Shown: positions 7,802 through 13,661 of the stretch, in pieces
How the letters are laid out: the number at the start of each line of letters is the position of its first letter
How positions within the stretch are numbered: the first letter of the stretch is position 1
Origin: Dehalococcoidia bacterium
GTDB taxonomy: Bacteria > Chloroflexota > Dehalococcoidia > GIF9 > AB-539-J10
Direction of reading: 5' to 3'
DNA length: 13,661 bases
Assembly (NCBI GenBank): GCA_030606165.1
Contig: JAUWGZ010000034.1
Span: 1-13,661, forward strand
The notes under the pieces: model-generated
The model's database searches: none
What the model was told of the DNA's origin: nothing
Seen by the model: only the letters and a program-made list of their open reading frames with translations
Position numbers and translations under genes: made by a program

Positions 7802-8887
7802 ATGAAACTACCTGCTTTTGAAATAGAGCAAAATGGGAAAAAGTTTTACGCCGCTTACATGTCGGCTGAACAACTCTGTGATGAAAGAAGAGTAAAGGCT
7901 GATGCGTGGTCGCCTGGCAACCGTGAAGGTTACCAAAGGAGACTGGATATGATCAGGGCTAGGTTATTTGCTAAATACATTGCAAATCCAGATAACATTT
8001 CTCCCCCGGCAGTCTTGTTAAGCGTCCGAGAATCTGTTGAATTCAGATCCAAAAATGGAAAGTATGGAATTTTAAGCATACCCAACAGCTCGATCTTATA
8101 TGAAGTAGACGGTCAACACAGAATCGGAGGCCTAAGGGAGGCCGTAAAGAGGGACGAAATTCACTCTGATTTTGCTTTACCAGTTATCATTATATGCCCC
8201 GTAAAGCTGGGAGAAAAGGAGGCAGCGAATCCGCGTTTTTGTGAAGCTAAACAGTTTGTTGTCATAAACCGTACACAAAAGACAGTTCGTTCCGACCTCT
8301 CAGACAGATTTATTGCCAGACTAACACCTGAACAAAGGCAAGAACTTGAGGTATTAGGGGCAGTAGAGACTCTGGAGAGAACTCAAGCGGCTGTTCAAAT
8401 TGCAGATAAGTTGAACCGTAAAGCAGGGTCTCCATGGGAAGATAGAATTAAGCTCCCGGGTAAAAGGGGAGGCGGCATTAGCCAAAGAGCGTTCACAAAC
8501 TCCTTGGAACCTGTCCTCAAAGATCCAATACTTAAAACTCTTGCGCACGATGAACTCGTTGATGCTTTAGCTCAATATTGGACTGCTTGGAGGAACCTTT
8601 GTCCGAGGGCTTTTGACGAGCCACAGCACCATGTTATCCAAAAAACTGTAGGCGTATCAGTTTTACATGAACTCTTTATAGAAGCCGCAAAGTTGCTCAA
8701 AAGTCGTCGTAAGGATTGGACACAAGATAATTTTTATGAGGTTCTAGACAAAATGACAAGAGGAGTTGGCGATGAATTCTGGCATTCTCGTGGAGAAGCA
8801 GCTAGGGGTGGGAATAATAAGGCGGTATTGAGGAATCTTTCAGGAAGGCTTCGAGCGAATTTTCTGGCATGTAATTGGAAGTTTTAG
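7802..8887 (+). CDS. DGQHR domain-containing protein (DndB/DpdB-like family)
   Basis: The 361-residue product carries the family signature YEVDGQHRIGGL with Asp103-Gly-Gln-His-Arg107, followed by the second conserved block, FVVINRTQKTVRSDLSDRF, at about residues 150-170. DGQHR proteins are ParB-like folds that include DndB, which controls DNA phosphorothioation genes, and DpdB of the deazaguanine DNA-modification system; many are found in defence islands. Here no dnd or dpd genes are adjacent, so the role is unknown. The C-terminal half is helical with a basic end and no recognised domain. The start is fixed by aaggaggtg at 7789-7797, 6 nt before the ATG (counted from ggagg). The gene is somewhat AT-richer than its neighbours and sits between two copies of the mutS 5' end, which suggests transfer. 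Family call strong; function open. Confidence 0.85.
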   Translation: MKLPAFEIEQNGKKFYAAYMSAEQLCDERRVKADAWSPGNREGYQRRLDMIRARLFAKYIANPDNISPPAVLLSVRESVEFRSKNGKYGILSIPNSSILYEVDGQHRIGGLREAVKRDEIHSDFALPVIIICPVKLGEKEAANPRFCEAKQFVVINRTQKTVRSDLSDRFIARLTPEQRQELEVLGAVETLERTQAAVQIADKLNRKAGSPWEDRIKLPGKRGGGISQRAFTNSLEPVLKDPILKTLAHDELVDALAQYWTAWRNLCPRAFDEPQHHVIQKTVGVSVLHELFIEAAKLLKSRRKDWTQDNFYEVLDKMTRGVGDEFWHSRGEAARGGNNKAVLRNLSGRLRANFLACNWKF

Positions 8888-8934
8888 ATACTTTGATTCT
8901 AATTCGGGCAATGAGATAGTGTTCGAACGGGACG

Positions 8935-9028
8935 TAGCCGGAAGAAAACGATAGCCTCGGGTTACTTCTGCTTAACCCTGAGATACTGCTTTCTAAGAGG
9001 CGTTACTGTCATCTATGTTATTTTACTA
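8935..9028 (-). pseudogene. Stranded, broken copy of the mutS 5' end
   Basis: The minus strand from the ATG at 9012-9010 reads MTVTPLRKQYLRVKQK, the same 16 residues as mutS, then a TAA at 8964-8962 where mutS has Tyr17 (TAT). After the stop the frame continues as PEAIVFFRL, still identical, and homology then ends. Apart from the nonsense base, the coding differences (codons 2, 21, 24, 25, 26) are all synonymous. No more of mutS is present here. It is therefore a relic, not a gene. Confidence 0.9.
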
Positions 9029-9052
9029 TAAAGAAGACCTCATTGAAACAAA
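9025..9052 (-). promoter_or_regulatory. Possible ancestral mutS promoter, now facing the broken copy
   Basis: On the minus strand TTTGTT (9052-9047) and TATAGT (9030-9025) lie 16 bp apart, directly upstream of the dead mutS start. The matching region before the live mutS diverges within this -10, at 7607. This suggests the original mutS promoter stayed beside ybeY. The -35 match is weak. Confidence 0.3.
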
Positions 9053-9071
9053 TTAACTTGCCTGCTATGAT
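9043..9071 (+). promoter_or_regulatory. Promoter of ybeY
   Basis: TTGAAA (9043-9048) and TATGAT (9066-9071) are separated by the ideal 17 bp. Transcription would start near 9078, about 14 nt before the ATG. It is back to back with the possible ancestral mutS promoter. Confidence 0.6.
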
Positions 9072-9091
9072 ACTTTGCTGGATAATTTGCC

Positions 9092-9562
9092 ATGAGGGAA
9101 CAAATTGGCATCCACTTTGAGGAGGAGTTTCGGGAGGTGGCTGACGAGGGTTGGGCGAGGAGGATAGCTCAAACTGTCCTTAAGGCTGAAGGGACGGCTC
9201 CTCCTTACGAGGTGGGCCTGGTTTTCACCGATTCCGAGGCGGTGAGACAGCTTAACCGGGACTACCGGGGGGTGGATGAGCCTACGGATGTGCTGGCCTT
9301 CTGCATGCTTCCCCAGAAGGAAGTCGATGATTCCTTCGCTCTCCCTCCCGATGGCGTAACTCGCCTCGGAGAGGTAATCATCTCCTATCCTCAAGCGGTA
9401 GAACAAGCCAAAGAACAAGGGTACGCGACCGAAAAAGAGCTGGCGTTGCTTATTATCCATGGGATACTTCATCTCCTGGGCTATGACCATGAAGAACCCG
9501 AGGAAGAAGCCAAAATGAGGACAAGGGAAAAAGAACTCTTGGAGAAATGCTTGCCCTGTTAG
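9092..9562 (+). CDS. ybeY: Endoribonuclease YbeY (16S rRNA maturation)
   Basis: YbeY is a single-strand endoribonuclease with a zinc site, needed for 16S rRNA 3'-end processing and 70S ribosome quality control in the cytoplasm. The 156 residues match the family. The zinc motif HGILHLLGYDH gives His123, His127 and His133. Other family blocks are LNRDYRGVDEPTDVLAF (54-70) and RLGEVIISYPQA (91-102), where LGDIVIS is usual. The ATG has no strong Shine-Dalgarno but sits just after a good promoter. In many bacteria ybeY stands with phoH or era; neither is here. It was probably the divergent neighbour of mutS before the DGQHR segment arrived. The tail is short and ends in Cys-Leu-Pro-Cys. Confidence 0.95.
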   Translation: MREQIGIHFEEEFREVADEGWARRIAQTVLKAEGTAPPYEVGLVFTDSEAVRQLNRDYRGVDEPTDVLAFCMLPQKEVDDSFALPPDGVTRLGEVIISYPQAVEQAKEQGYATEKELALLIIHGILHLLGYDHEEPEEEAKMRTREKELLEKCLPC

Positions 9563-9568
9563 TATAAT
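9539..9568 (+). promoter_or_regulatory. Possible promoter for the GYD gene
   Basis: TATAAT (9563-9568) directly follows the ybeY stop codon. A poor -35, TTGGAG (9539-9544), lies 18 bp upstream inside ybeY. A hairpin with a T-run lies between it and the GYD gene, so its use is doubtful. Confidence 0.25.
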
Positions 9569-9615
9569 ATATAGCATTCTGCATAAGTTCTTACAGGATT
9601 GCTGAGGTGTTTATT

Positions 9616-9672
9616 TTGTCACCCTGGGCGCTAGGGAAGAGTCTGGACTCTTCCTTTTGCTCAAAATGACAA
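9616..9672. repeat. Palindromic repeat of the TTGTCACCCTG type, with terminator-like core
   Basis: The ends ttgtcaccctgggc and gctcaaaatgacaa form an imperfect inverted repeat of 14 nt. This resembles another dispersed intergenic repeat of bacteria, usually ending in TTGTCACCCTGAGC. It differs in end sequence from the repeats before dxs. Confidence 0.55.
9635..9658 (+). terminator. Intrinsic terminator after ybeY, within the repeat
   Basis: GGAAGAGTC and GACTCTTCC (9635-9643, 9646-9654) make a perfect 9-bp stem with a 2-nt loop, followed by TTTT. The 2-nt loop is short, so the inner pair would open. The position, 72 bp after the ybeY stop, fits a terminator recruited from the repeat. Confidence 0.5.
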
Positions 9673-9752
9673 TAAGGAGCTACCTAATATAGGCAAAAGC
9701 GGGACTTAACCTGGAGTCTTTGAAGTGCAAAACAGCGCAGAGGAGGTAAAAG

Positions 9753-10040
9753 ATGGCTAAATTCCTAATGCTGACGACCCTCACTGATGAGGGAAGAAAG
9801 ACTATCACGGAAAATCCTGGAAGGATCAAAGAGGTCAACAAAGAAGTAGAGGCAATGGGAACGAAGATTCTGGCTCAGTATGCTGTGCTAGGACCGTACG
9901 ACTTCGTGAACATTTTGGAAGCTCCCAGTAATGAGGCAATATCCAAAGTGGCGGCAACTCTGGGGGCAAGGGGTACACTTCAAACCATGACCTTGGCTGC
10001 TATGGATGTTGACGCTTTCATTGGCAGTCTCAAAAAGTAG
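9753..10040 (+). CDS. GYD domain-containing protein
   Basis: A 95-residue protein matching the GYD family, small ferredoxin-like alpha/beta proteins of unknown function. The name-giving motif appears as GPYDF (about 47-51), after LTDEGRKTITENPGRIKEVNKEVEAMG, which is typical for the family. The family fold often forms dimers or higher oligomers, and a ligand-binding or sensory role has been proposed; no catalytic residue is evident here. The start is certain: aggagg at 9741-9746 lies 6 nt before the ATG. It has no partner gene, being separated from ybeY by a terminator-like repeat and converging on the MBL hydrolase gene. No signal peptide or membrane segment is present. Confidence 0.88.
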   Translation: MAKFLMLTTLTDEGRKTITENPGRIKEVNKEVEAMGTKILAQYAVLGPYDFVNILEAPSNEAISKVAATLGARGTLQTMTLAAMDVDAFIGSLKK

Positions 10041-10152
10041 AGGCAACCCACGGCTACCCGCTTGTGCCATCAACTTTTAAGGCTGATTGGGATTTCGCAT
10101 TAAAGCACTAATGACAAAAATGTAAAACTGCTCAGTCCTCTGGATTTAGGGT

Positions 10153-10788
10153 TTAGAGATAGTTGAGAACTATGGTTTGTGTGGGGGTGGGCAGGGACGA
10201 TGAAGTAATCAAGAGTTTGGGCCTTGCTTCTAGCTCGCGAATTCTCATTTTATCCAGGAATTTGTCCACAGGACTGAACTCGCCGTTGAACGCCTCTGTC
10301 TTATAGTGCATGGGGATGACAATAGGAGGCTCTAATTGTCTTACTATTTCCACAGCCGTGTCAACAGGCATAGTAGATATCTCCCCGACGGGCAAAAATA
10401 GTATATCGACATCTCCTAATTCCTCTACCAAATTAGGACCCAGAGGATGCCCCAAATCACCTAGATGACATAAAGTTATACCATCCATCTCGATAATATA
10501 AATGGTATTTTTTCCTCTCAATTCCCCCTTCTTGTCATCGTGGAAAGTGGGGATCCCTGTGATAAAAACCCCCCCTATTTCATATTCCCCGGGGCTTTTT
10601 ATTTGTTTAGGCTCATCGGCGACGCCTTCGATGTAGCTATGGCCAGAGTGGAAATGGCTCACTGTCACTATGTCCGCCTCAGGTTCACCCAGGCGGTAGC
10701 CCAAGTCAGGATGACATGGGTCTGTTATGATGGTTTTTTCTTTCCCTCTAATCAGAAAGCAGGAATGTCCTAGCCAGGTAATCTCCAT
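10153..10788 (-). CDS. MBL-fold metal-dependent hydrolase (UPF0173-like)
   Basis: The 211-residue product has the metallo-beta-lactamase fold seen in small UPF0173/UlaG-like hydrolases. Family marks include WLGHSCFLI (5-13), ITDPCHP (21-27), the metal block SHFHSGH with His45, His47 and His50, PGEYEI (66-71), HLGDLGH (108-114, with Asp111) and IPMHYKT with His161. The usual HxHxDH reads HxHxGH: the aspartate that normally binds the second metal is glycine. As I recall, related Chloroflexi proteins share this, which suggests one metal or a changed site rather than decay, since the rest is well kept. Substrate unknown; cytosolic. It follows the NfeD-like gene by 55 bp on the same strand, a probable two-gene operon, and converges on the GYD gene. 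Confidence 0.9.
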   Translation of the reverse strand: MEITWLGHSCFLIRGKEKTIITDPCHPDLGYRLGEPEADIVTVSHFHSGHSYIEGVADEPKQIKSPGEYEIGGVFITGIPTFHDDKKGELRGKNTIYIIEMDGITLCHLGDLGHPLGPNLVEELGDVDILFLPVGEISTMPVDTAVEIVRQLEPPIVIPMHYKTEAFNGEFSPVDKFLDKMRIRELEARPKLLITSSSLPTPTQTIVLNYL

Positions 10789-10843
10789 CAGCGTCTAAAG
10801 GATAACCCTTTTCTTTGGCTTTGTCGATAGCAAGACGACTCTA

Positions 10844-11263
10844 TTAACCAGAAAATGCATCAGCTTTGCGGGTGTGATTATCTTTTTCTATAGGGCTTAT
10901 CAGAAGCGTCATCCCCTCCATGCCCACAATGGCAATTTCCTCGCCGGCATCTATAGTTGAACTGGACGAAGCTTGCCACAGTTCACCGTTAACTCGAACA
11001 TAACCTGTAGGGGAAATTGGGGTTGTTGTTCGACCTCGACTACCAATGCCCGGCGAAATCATCGGCTTCTTAACTAGCGCCTTCTTGCTAAGTCGGTAAT
11101 TTATATAATTATATACCCCGAGAGCAATCATCATAAGGATGAGACCCCAGAGGGGGATATTTATCGCAACCCTTGGCAGCAGCCAGAGCACGACTGCCAC
11201 CAGGGCCGCCTCTTCAAGTAAGGTTGTTGTAATGGTGAGTACTGTATATTTCCTGTATTTCAT
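10844..11263 (-). CDS. NfeD-like membrane protein with C-terminal OB-fold
   Basis: The 139 residues begin with two hydrophobic segments (about 8-30 and 37-56) and then a soluble domain at about 76-125 with the NfeD pattern: G-x-x-GR-T-T-x-x-x-P-x-G-Y-V-R-V-NGELW-x-A, then DAGEEIAIVGMEGMTLLISP. Short NfeD proteins carry two or more membrane helices and an OB-fold domain; they usually partner with stomatin/flotillin-type proteins in membrane quality control. No stomatin gene is adjacent in this window. The start lacks a clear Shine-Dalgarno; an ATG 2 codons before KYTVL is the only good choice. It lies upstream of the MBL hydrolase gene on the same strand and is divergent from birA. Confidence 0.85.
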   Translation of the reverse strand: MKYRKYTVLTITTTLLEEAALVAVVLWLLPRVAINIPLWGLILMMIALGVYNYINYRLSKKALVKKPMISPGIGSRGRTTTPISPTGYVRVNGELWQASSSSTIDAGEEIAIVGMEGMTLLISPIEKDNHTRKADAFSG

Positions 11264-11464
11264 TTTGGTATTGAGATAAAGAGTTAGATCGGAATTAGAT
11301 TAACCTTCAAATTTAATAGCTTCACTCAGGCCATCAGCGCGCGAGCGGGTGGGATTGTTGACAAAGAAAGCTTTAAGTCCCTCCATTTGCTTTAGTTCGG
11401 GTCGTCCTTTGAACCGGGCATTAATGATATGCAAAGTAATAGAAATAGTCAAACAACAGGGCAA

Positions 11465-11493
11465 TTGACAAAAACCAGTACAGTGGTTAACAT
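11465..11493 (+). promoter_or_regulatory. Promoter of birA
   Basis: A perfect TTGACA (11465-11470) is followed after 17 bp by TAACAT (11488-11493), a 4-of-6 match to the -10. Transcription would start near 11500, at the ATG at 11501, so the mRNA would be leaderless or nearly so. This supports starting the protein at 11501 rather than at the in-frame ATG at 11429. Confidence 0.5.
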
Positions 11494-11514
11494 TTGGAAA
11501 ATGAAGGTTAACGA
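11484..11514. promoter_or_regulatory. BirA-box-like repeat pair over the birA start
   Basis: TGGTTAACA (11484-11492) and GGTTAACGA (11506-11514) flank 13 bp. They match the known BirA half-sites TTGTWAACC and GGTTWACAA at 7 and 8 of 9 positions. The spacing is 1-2 bp shorter than the usual 14-15. The pair covers the -10 and the start codon, where binding would block transcription. Confidence 0.35.
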
Positions 11515-12481
11515 AACGAAGAAGCAAATATTGAAAGCTCTTCGAGAGTGTGGTGGTTATCTTTCTGGCGAGACACTTTCTAACCAGCTTGGCACCTCCA
11601 GGGTTTCTATCTGGAAGCATATTCGCAGCTTAAAAGAGGACGGCTACGTAATAGAGGCCTCGCCTAGGGGATATAGGCTAGTCTCCTCTCCAGATTTAAT
11701 GCTTCCTTACGAATTTCCCGGTTTAGAACAAAGAATTCACTACTTCTCAGAGATTGGCTCAACCATGGATGCGGCAAGAGAGTTGGCTAAAAGGGGAACA
11801 GGGGAGGGGACAATCGTGATTAGCGAAGCCCAGACCCGCGGGCGGGGAAGATTGAGCCGGGAATGGCTCTCGCCCGAAGGAGGGATTTACTTCACTCTCG
11901 TTTTACGCCCCAAGATAAGTCCTGCATATGCTTCCAGGATAAACTTGATGGTCTCTGTTGCCGTGGCAGCTACAATTAGAAAGCTCTTTAGATTAAAGGC
12001 CGAATTAAAATGGCCCAATGACGTCTTGATTGAAGGCAGGAAGGTGTGTGGCATACTGGCTGAAATGGATGCTGAAATGGATGTTGTAAACTTTGTGAAC
12101 GTCGGGATAGGTATAAACGCCAATACCTCTATTCCCCAGTTTGAGAAAACGGTGACCTCCTTAAAGGGTGCGTTAGGAAGGGAAATCTCCAGGAAGGAAT
12201 TTTTAAGCGCATTGTTAATGGAAATAGAACGACAGCAGCCTTTGTTAATGAAAGCAGATTTACTCGAAGAGTGGAAGAAACTCTCTGTGACATTAAATAA
12301 GCATGTAAGGATAGTAGCGCCAGGTGAGGTGATAGTAGGGCGGGCAATCGACATTGATACCACCGGAGCACTGATAATAAAAGAGAGGAATGGCTCTTTG
12401 AAGAAGGCAATGGCCGGGGATTGTATTCACTTGAGGGAAGAGGTGCCAAATACTGATATAGGGGCAGTCAGCCGTCAGTAG
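11501..12481 (+). CDS. birA: Biotin-protein ligase / biotin operon repressor BirA
   Basis: BirA joins biotin to ATP as biotinyl-5'-AMP and transfers it to a lysine of biotin carrier proteins such as that of acetyl-CoA carboxylase. The product has 326 residues from the chosen start. Residues about 21-43 (LSGETLSNQL..RVSIWKHIRSL) form a winged helix-turn-helix, so this is the two-function type that can also repress. The ligase core shows EIGSTMDAA (84-92), the biotinyl-AMP loop GRGRLS (114-119, usually GRGRRG), KWPND (170-174), KVCGIL (181-186) and VGIGIN, followed by the small C-terminal domain. The last residues overlap a 7-bp tandem repeat and look added. No biotin synthesis gene is nearby. 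A frame extension of 24 residues upstream is possible but lacks family features. Confidence 0.94.
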   Translation: MKVNETKKQILKALRECGGYLSGETLSNQLGTSRVSIWKHIRSLKEDGYVIEASPRGYRLVSSPDLMLPYEFPGLEQRIHYFSEIGSTMDAARELAKRGTGEGTIVISEAQTRGRGRLSREWLSPEGGIYFTLVLRPKISPAYASRINLMVSVAVAATIRKLFRLKAELKWPNDVLIEGRKVCGILAEMDAEMDVVNFVNVGIGINANTSIPQFEKTVTSLKGALGREISRKEFLSALLMEIERQQPLLMKADLLEEWKKLSVTLNKHVRIVAPGEVIVGRAIDIDTTGALIIKERNGSLKKAMAGDCIHLREEVPNTDIGAVSRQ

Positions 12482-12494
12482 TCAGTATTCAGTA
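12467..12494. repeat. Four tandem 7-bp units (GTCAGTA type) across the birA stop
   Basis: Units are gtcagcc, gtcagta, gtcagta and ttcagta. The birA TAG is formed at the junction of units 2 and 3 (12479-12481). Such heptamer runs arise by slippage; this one has probably replaced the original end of the gene. Confidence 0.75.
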
Positions 12495-12521
12495 TGAAGC
12501 TGATAGCTACATCGTTGTAAG

Positions 12522-13661
12522 ATGCCGCAACTAGTCATTATTATCGCCTATTTTCTTGCCATAATTGGCATAGGGGTGTGGAGTAAGCGGAGAGCAGGAA
12601 GCCAAAATGGCTTCTTCGTTGCCCACCGCCGGGGAACTCTTCTCCTTATCACCGGCTCACTTGTAGCCACTGCAATAGGGGGGTCAGCAACCGTGGGTAT
12701 GGCGGGCCTGGGGTTCAAGCAAGGTTTGACAGGTGCCTGGTGGCTTCTTGTTGGCTCCATCGGACTCGTGGTTCTGGGGGTTTTCTTTGCCAGGAAAGTA
12801 AGAGGCGCTGCGCTTTATACTCTTCCGGAACTGGTAGAAAGGCAGTATGACCGCCGTATGAGTTTGGCGGCTTCTATTCTTATTGTTATCGCTTGGGTGG
12901 GGGTGGTGGCAGGACAAATCGTTGCTGCCGGGACAGTTTTATCTATCTTGGGAATAGGTTCTGCTGCTTTCTGGATGACTGTCTTCACTATAGTTTTTGT
13001 AGCTTATGCTATTCTGGGGGGTCAGTTCTCGATTATCCGTACCGATATTTTCCAGGCAGTGATTCTTTTCCTTGGGATTTTTGCTGCTTTGGCACTGGTT
13101 TTCTCACAAGTAGGAGGACTTGATGGGCTGAAAGCCTCTCTACCCCCGGGTTATTTCTCTTTTCCAACAAGCCCCGAGTTCGATTGGAAGATGCTCTTAT
13201 CCTTTTTGATTCTCGTCGGAGCGACTTACGTGGTCGGGCCTGATATGTATTCTCGACTTTTCTGTGCCAAGGGAGAAAAAACGGCCCAGCGATCAGCCGT
13301 TTTGTCAGCGTTTCTTTTCATTCCCCTGGCTTTTGCCATCATCTTTATAGGGATGAGCGCCAAAGTTTTATATCCGGAAATAGCCGCCGAAAGAGCCTTT
13401 CCTCAGGTAATAACCAGTGTGCTTTCCCCAGGTTTAAGCGGACTAATCCTTGCTGCTCTGGTCGCAGCGCTCATGTCCTCGGCGGATACCTGCCTGCTTA
13501 CCCAGGGTGTCATTTTAACCGAGGATATAATTAAGCGAGCGCACCCTGCGCTTGACGAAAGGAAAACCATTTTACTAACTCGCTTAAGTCTAGTTGGGTT
13601 AGGTCTGGTGGCGTTGGGTCTGGCTTTGGCCTTAGAAGGGGTGATTTCATCCCTTCTTTTC
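12522..13661 (+). CDS. Sodium:solute symporter (SSS family), 3' end outside window
   Basis: The frame runs open to the window end with 380 residues; the family usually has about 470-550. It is strongly hydrophobic, with about ten likely membrane helices visible. Family marks are an N-terminal YFLAIIGIGVWSKRR helix, SLVATAIGGSATVGMAGLGFKQG in the early helices that bear the sodium site, GGQFSIIRTDIFQAVILF (about 167-184), and ALMSSADTCLLTQGVILTEDI (about 315-335), the SSADS-like block. The protein couples sodium entry to uptake of a small solute such as proline, pantothenate or another organic acid; the sequence does not tell which. The ATG lies 40 bp after the birA stop, same strand, so the two may be co-transcribed, but the ribosome site is weak. 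Confidence 0.9.
   Translation, partial: MPQLVIIIAYFLAIIGIGVWSKRRAGSQNGFFVAHRRGTLLLITGSLVATAIGGSATVGMAGLGFKQGLTGAWWLLVGSIGLVVLGVFFARKVRGAALYTLPELVERQYDRRMSLAASILIVIAWVGVVAGQIVAAGTVLSILGIGSAAFWMTVFTIVFVAYAILGGQFSIIRTDIFQAVILFLGIFAALALVFSQVGGLDGLKASLPPGYFSFPTSPEFDWKMLLSFLILVGATYVVGPDMYSRLFCAKGEKTAQRSAVLSAFLFIPLAFAIIFIGMSAKVLYPEIAAERAFPQVITSVLSPGLSGLILAALVAALMSSADTCLLTQGVILTEDIIKRAHPALDERKTILLTRLSLVGLGLVALGLALALEGVISSLLF

Larger units (their letters stand above)
7607..8934. mobile_element. Putative inserted segment carrying the DGQHR gene, between two mutS 5' copies
   Basis: About 1.33 kb lies between the direct repeats. It contains one gene with its own promoter and no integrase or transposase. 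I found no inverted repeats at its ends, so it is not a recognisable insertion sequence. The call rests on the flanking duplication: without this segment and one repeat copy, mutS and ybeY would be simple divergent neighbours. It may be the remnant of a larger island or DNA brought in by homologous recombination from a relative. Confidence 0.55.

Noticed and set aside
7607..8934. Classical insertion sequence or transposon
   Set aside because: No transposase and no terminal inverted repeats; the flanking duplication (94 bp, diverged) is far longer than transposon target duplications.
9065..9577. Minus-strand frame of 170 codons over ybeY
   Set aside because: Mirror of the ybeY coding sequence; YbeY zinc motif and promoter support the plus strand.
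11429..11500. Upstream extension of birA from the ATG at 11429
   Set aside because: The 24 added residues are low-complexity and unlike BirA, and the promoter at 11465-11493 lies inside them. Start at 11501 preferred.
1..13661. CRISPR array
   Set aside because: No series of regularly spaced identical repeats was found; the repeats present are palindromic intergenic elements and a 7-bp tandem run.

Overview
The window looks like chromosomal DNA from an uncultured bacterium, most likely of the Chloroflexi (class Dehalococcoidia or a close relative). This placement is an inference from three things: a C-terminal CFI-box domain on a secreted beta-helix protein, an MBL hydrolase with HxHxGH in place of HxHxDH, and abundant palindromic 'GTCATTGCGAG' repeats. 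No rRNA, tRNA or CRISPR array is visible, so the placement is tentative.

Layout. Positions 2-2314 hold the 3' part of a large secreted right-handed beta-helix protein ending in a CFI-box. A gene-free stretch of about 790 bp follows, with three strong hairpins, an AT-rich segment and one and a half copies of a palindromic intergenic repeat. Then come dxs (+, isoprenoid precursor synthesis) and, convergent with only 13 bp between, mutS (-, mismatch repair). Upstream of mutS is a lone DGQHR-domain gene (+), then ybeY (+, rRNA processing) and a small GYD-domain gene (+). On the minus strand, an NfeD-like membrane protein gene and an MBL-fold hydrolase gene form a probable operon. Last are birA (+, biotin ligase/repressor) and the 5' part of a sodium:solute symporter gene (+) cut off by the window end.

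Most notable observation. The DGQHR gene is bracketed by two copies of the mutS 5' end: the real one at 7513-7606 and a dead one at 8935-9028, next to ybeY. They match at 87 of 94 positions. In the coding part every difference is synonymous except one that makes a stop at codon 17. I read this as DNA that arrived between mutS and ybeY and supplied an alternative mutS 5' end (or a whole mutS allele), leaving the resident 5' end stranded beside the old divergent promoter region. DGQHR proteins (DndB/DpdB-like) belong to DNA-modification and defence systems, so a solitary one with its own promoter in a mismatch-repair locus is the best candidate here for something undescribed.

The other genes are conserved housekeeping functions that do not form one pathway. 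Regulation visible in the sequence includes an extended -10 promoter for dxs, good promoters for the DGQHR gene and ybeY, and a birA promoter overlapped by a BirA-box-like repeat pair.
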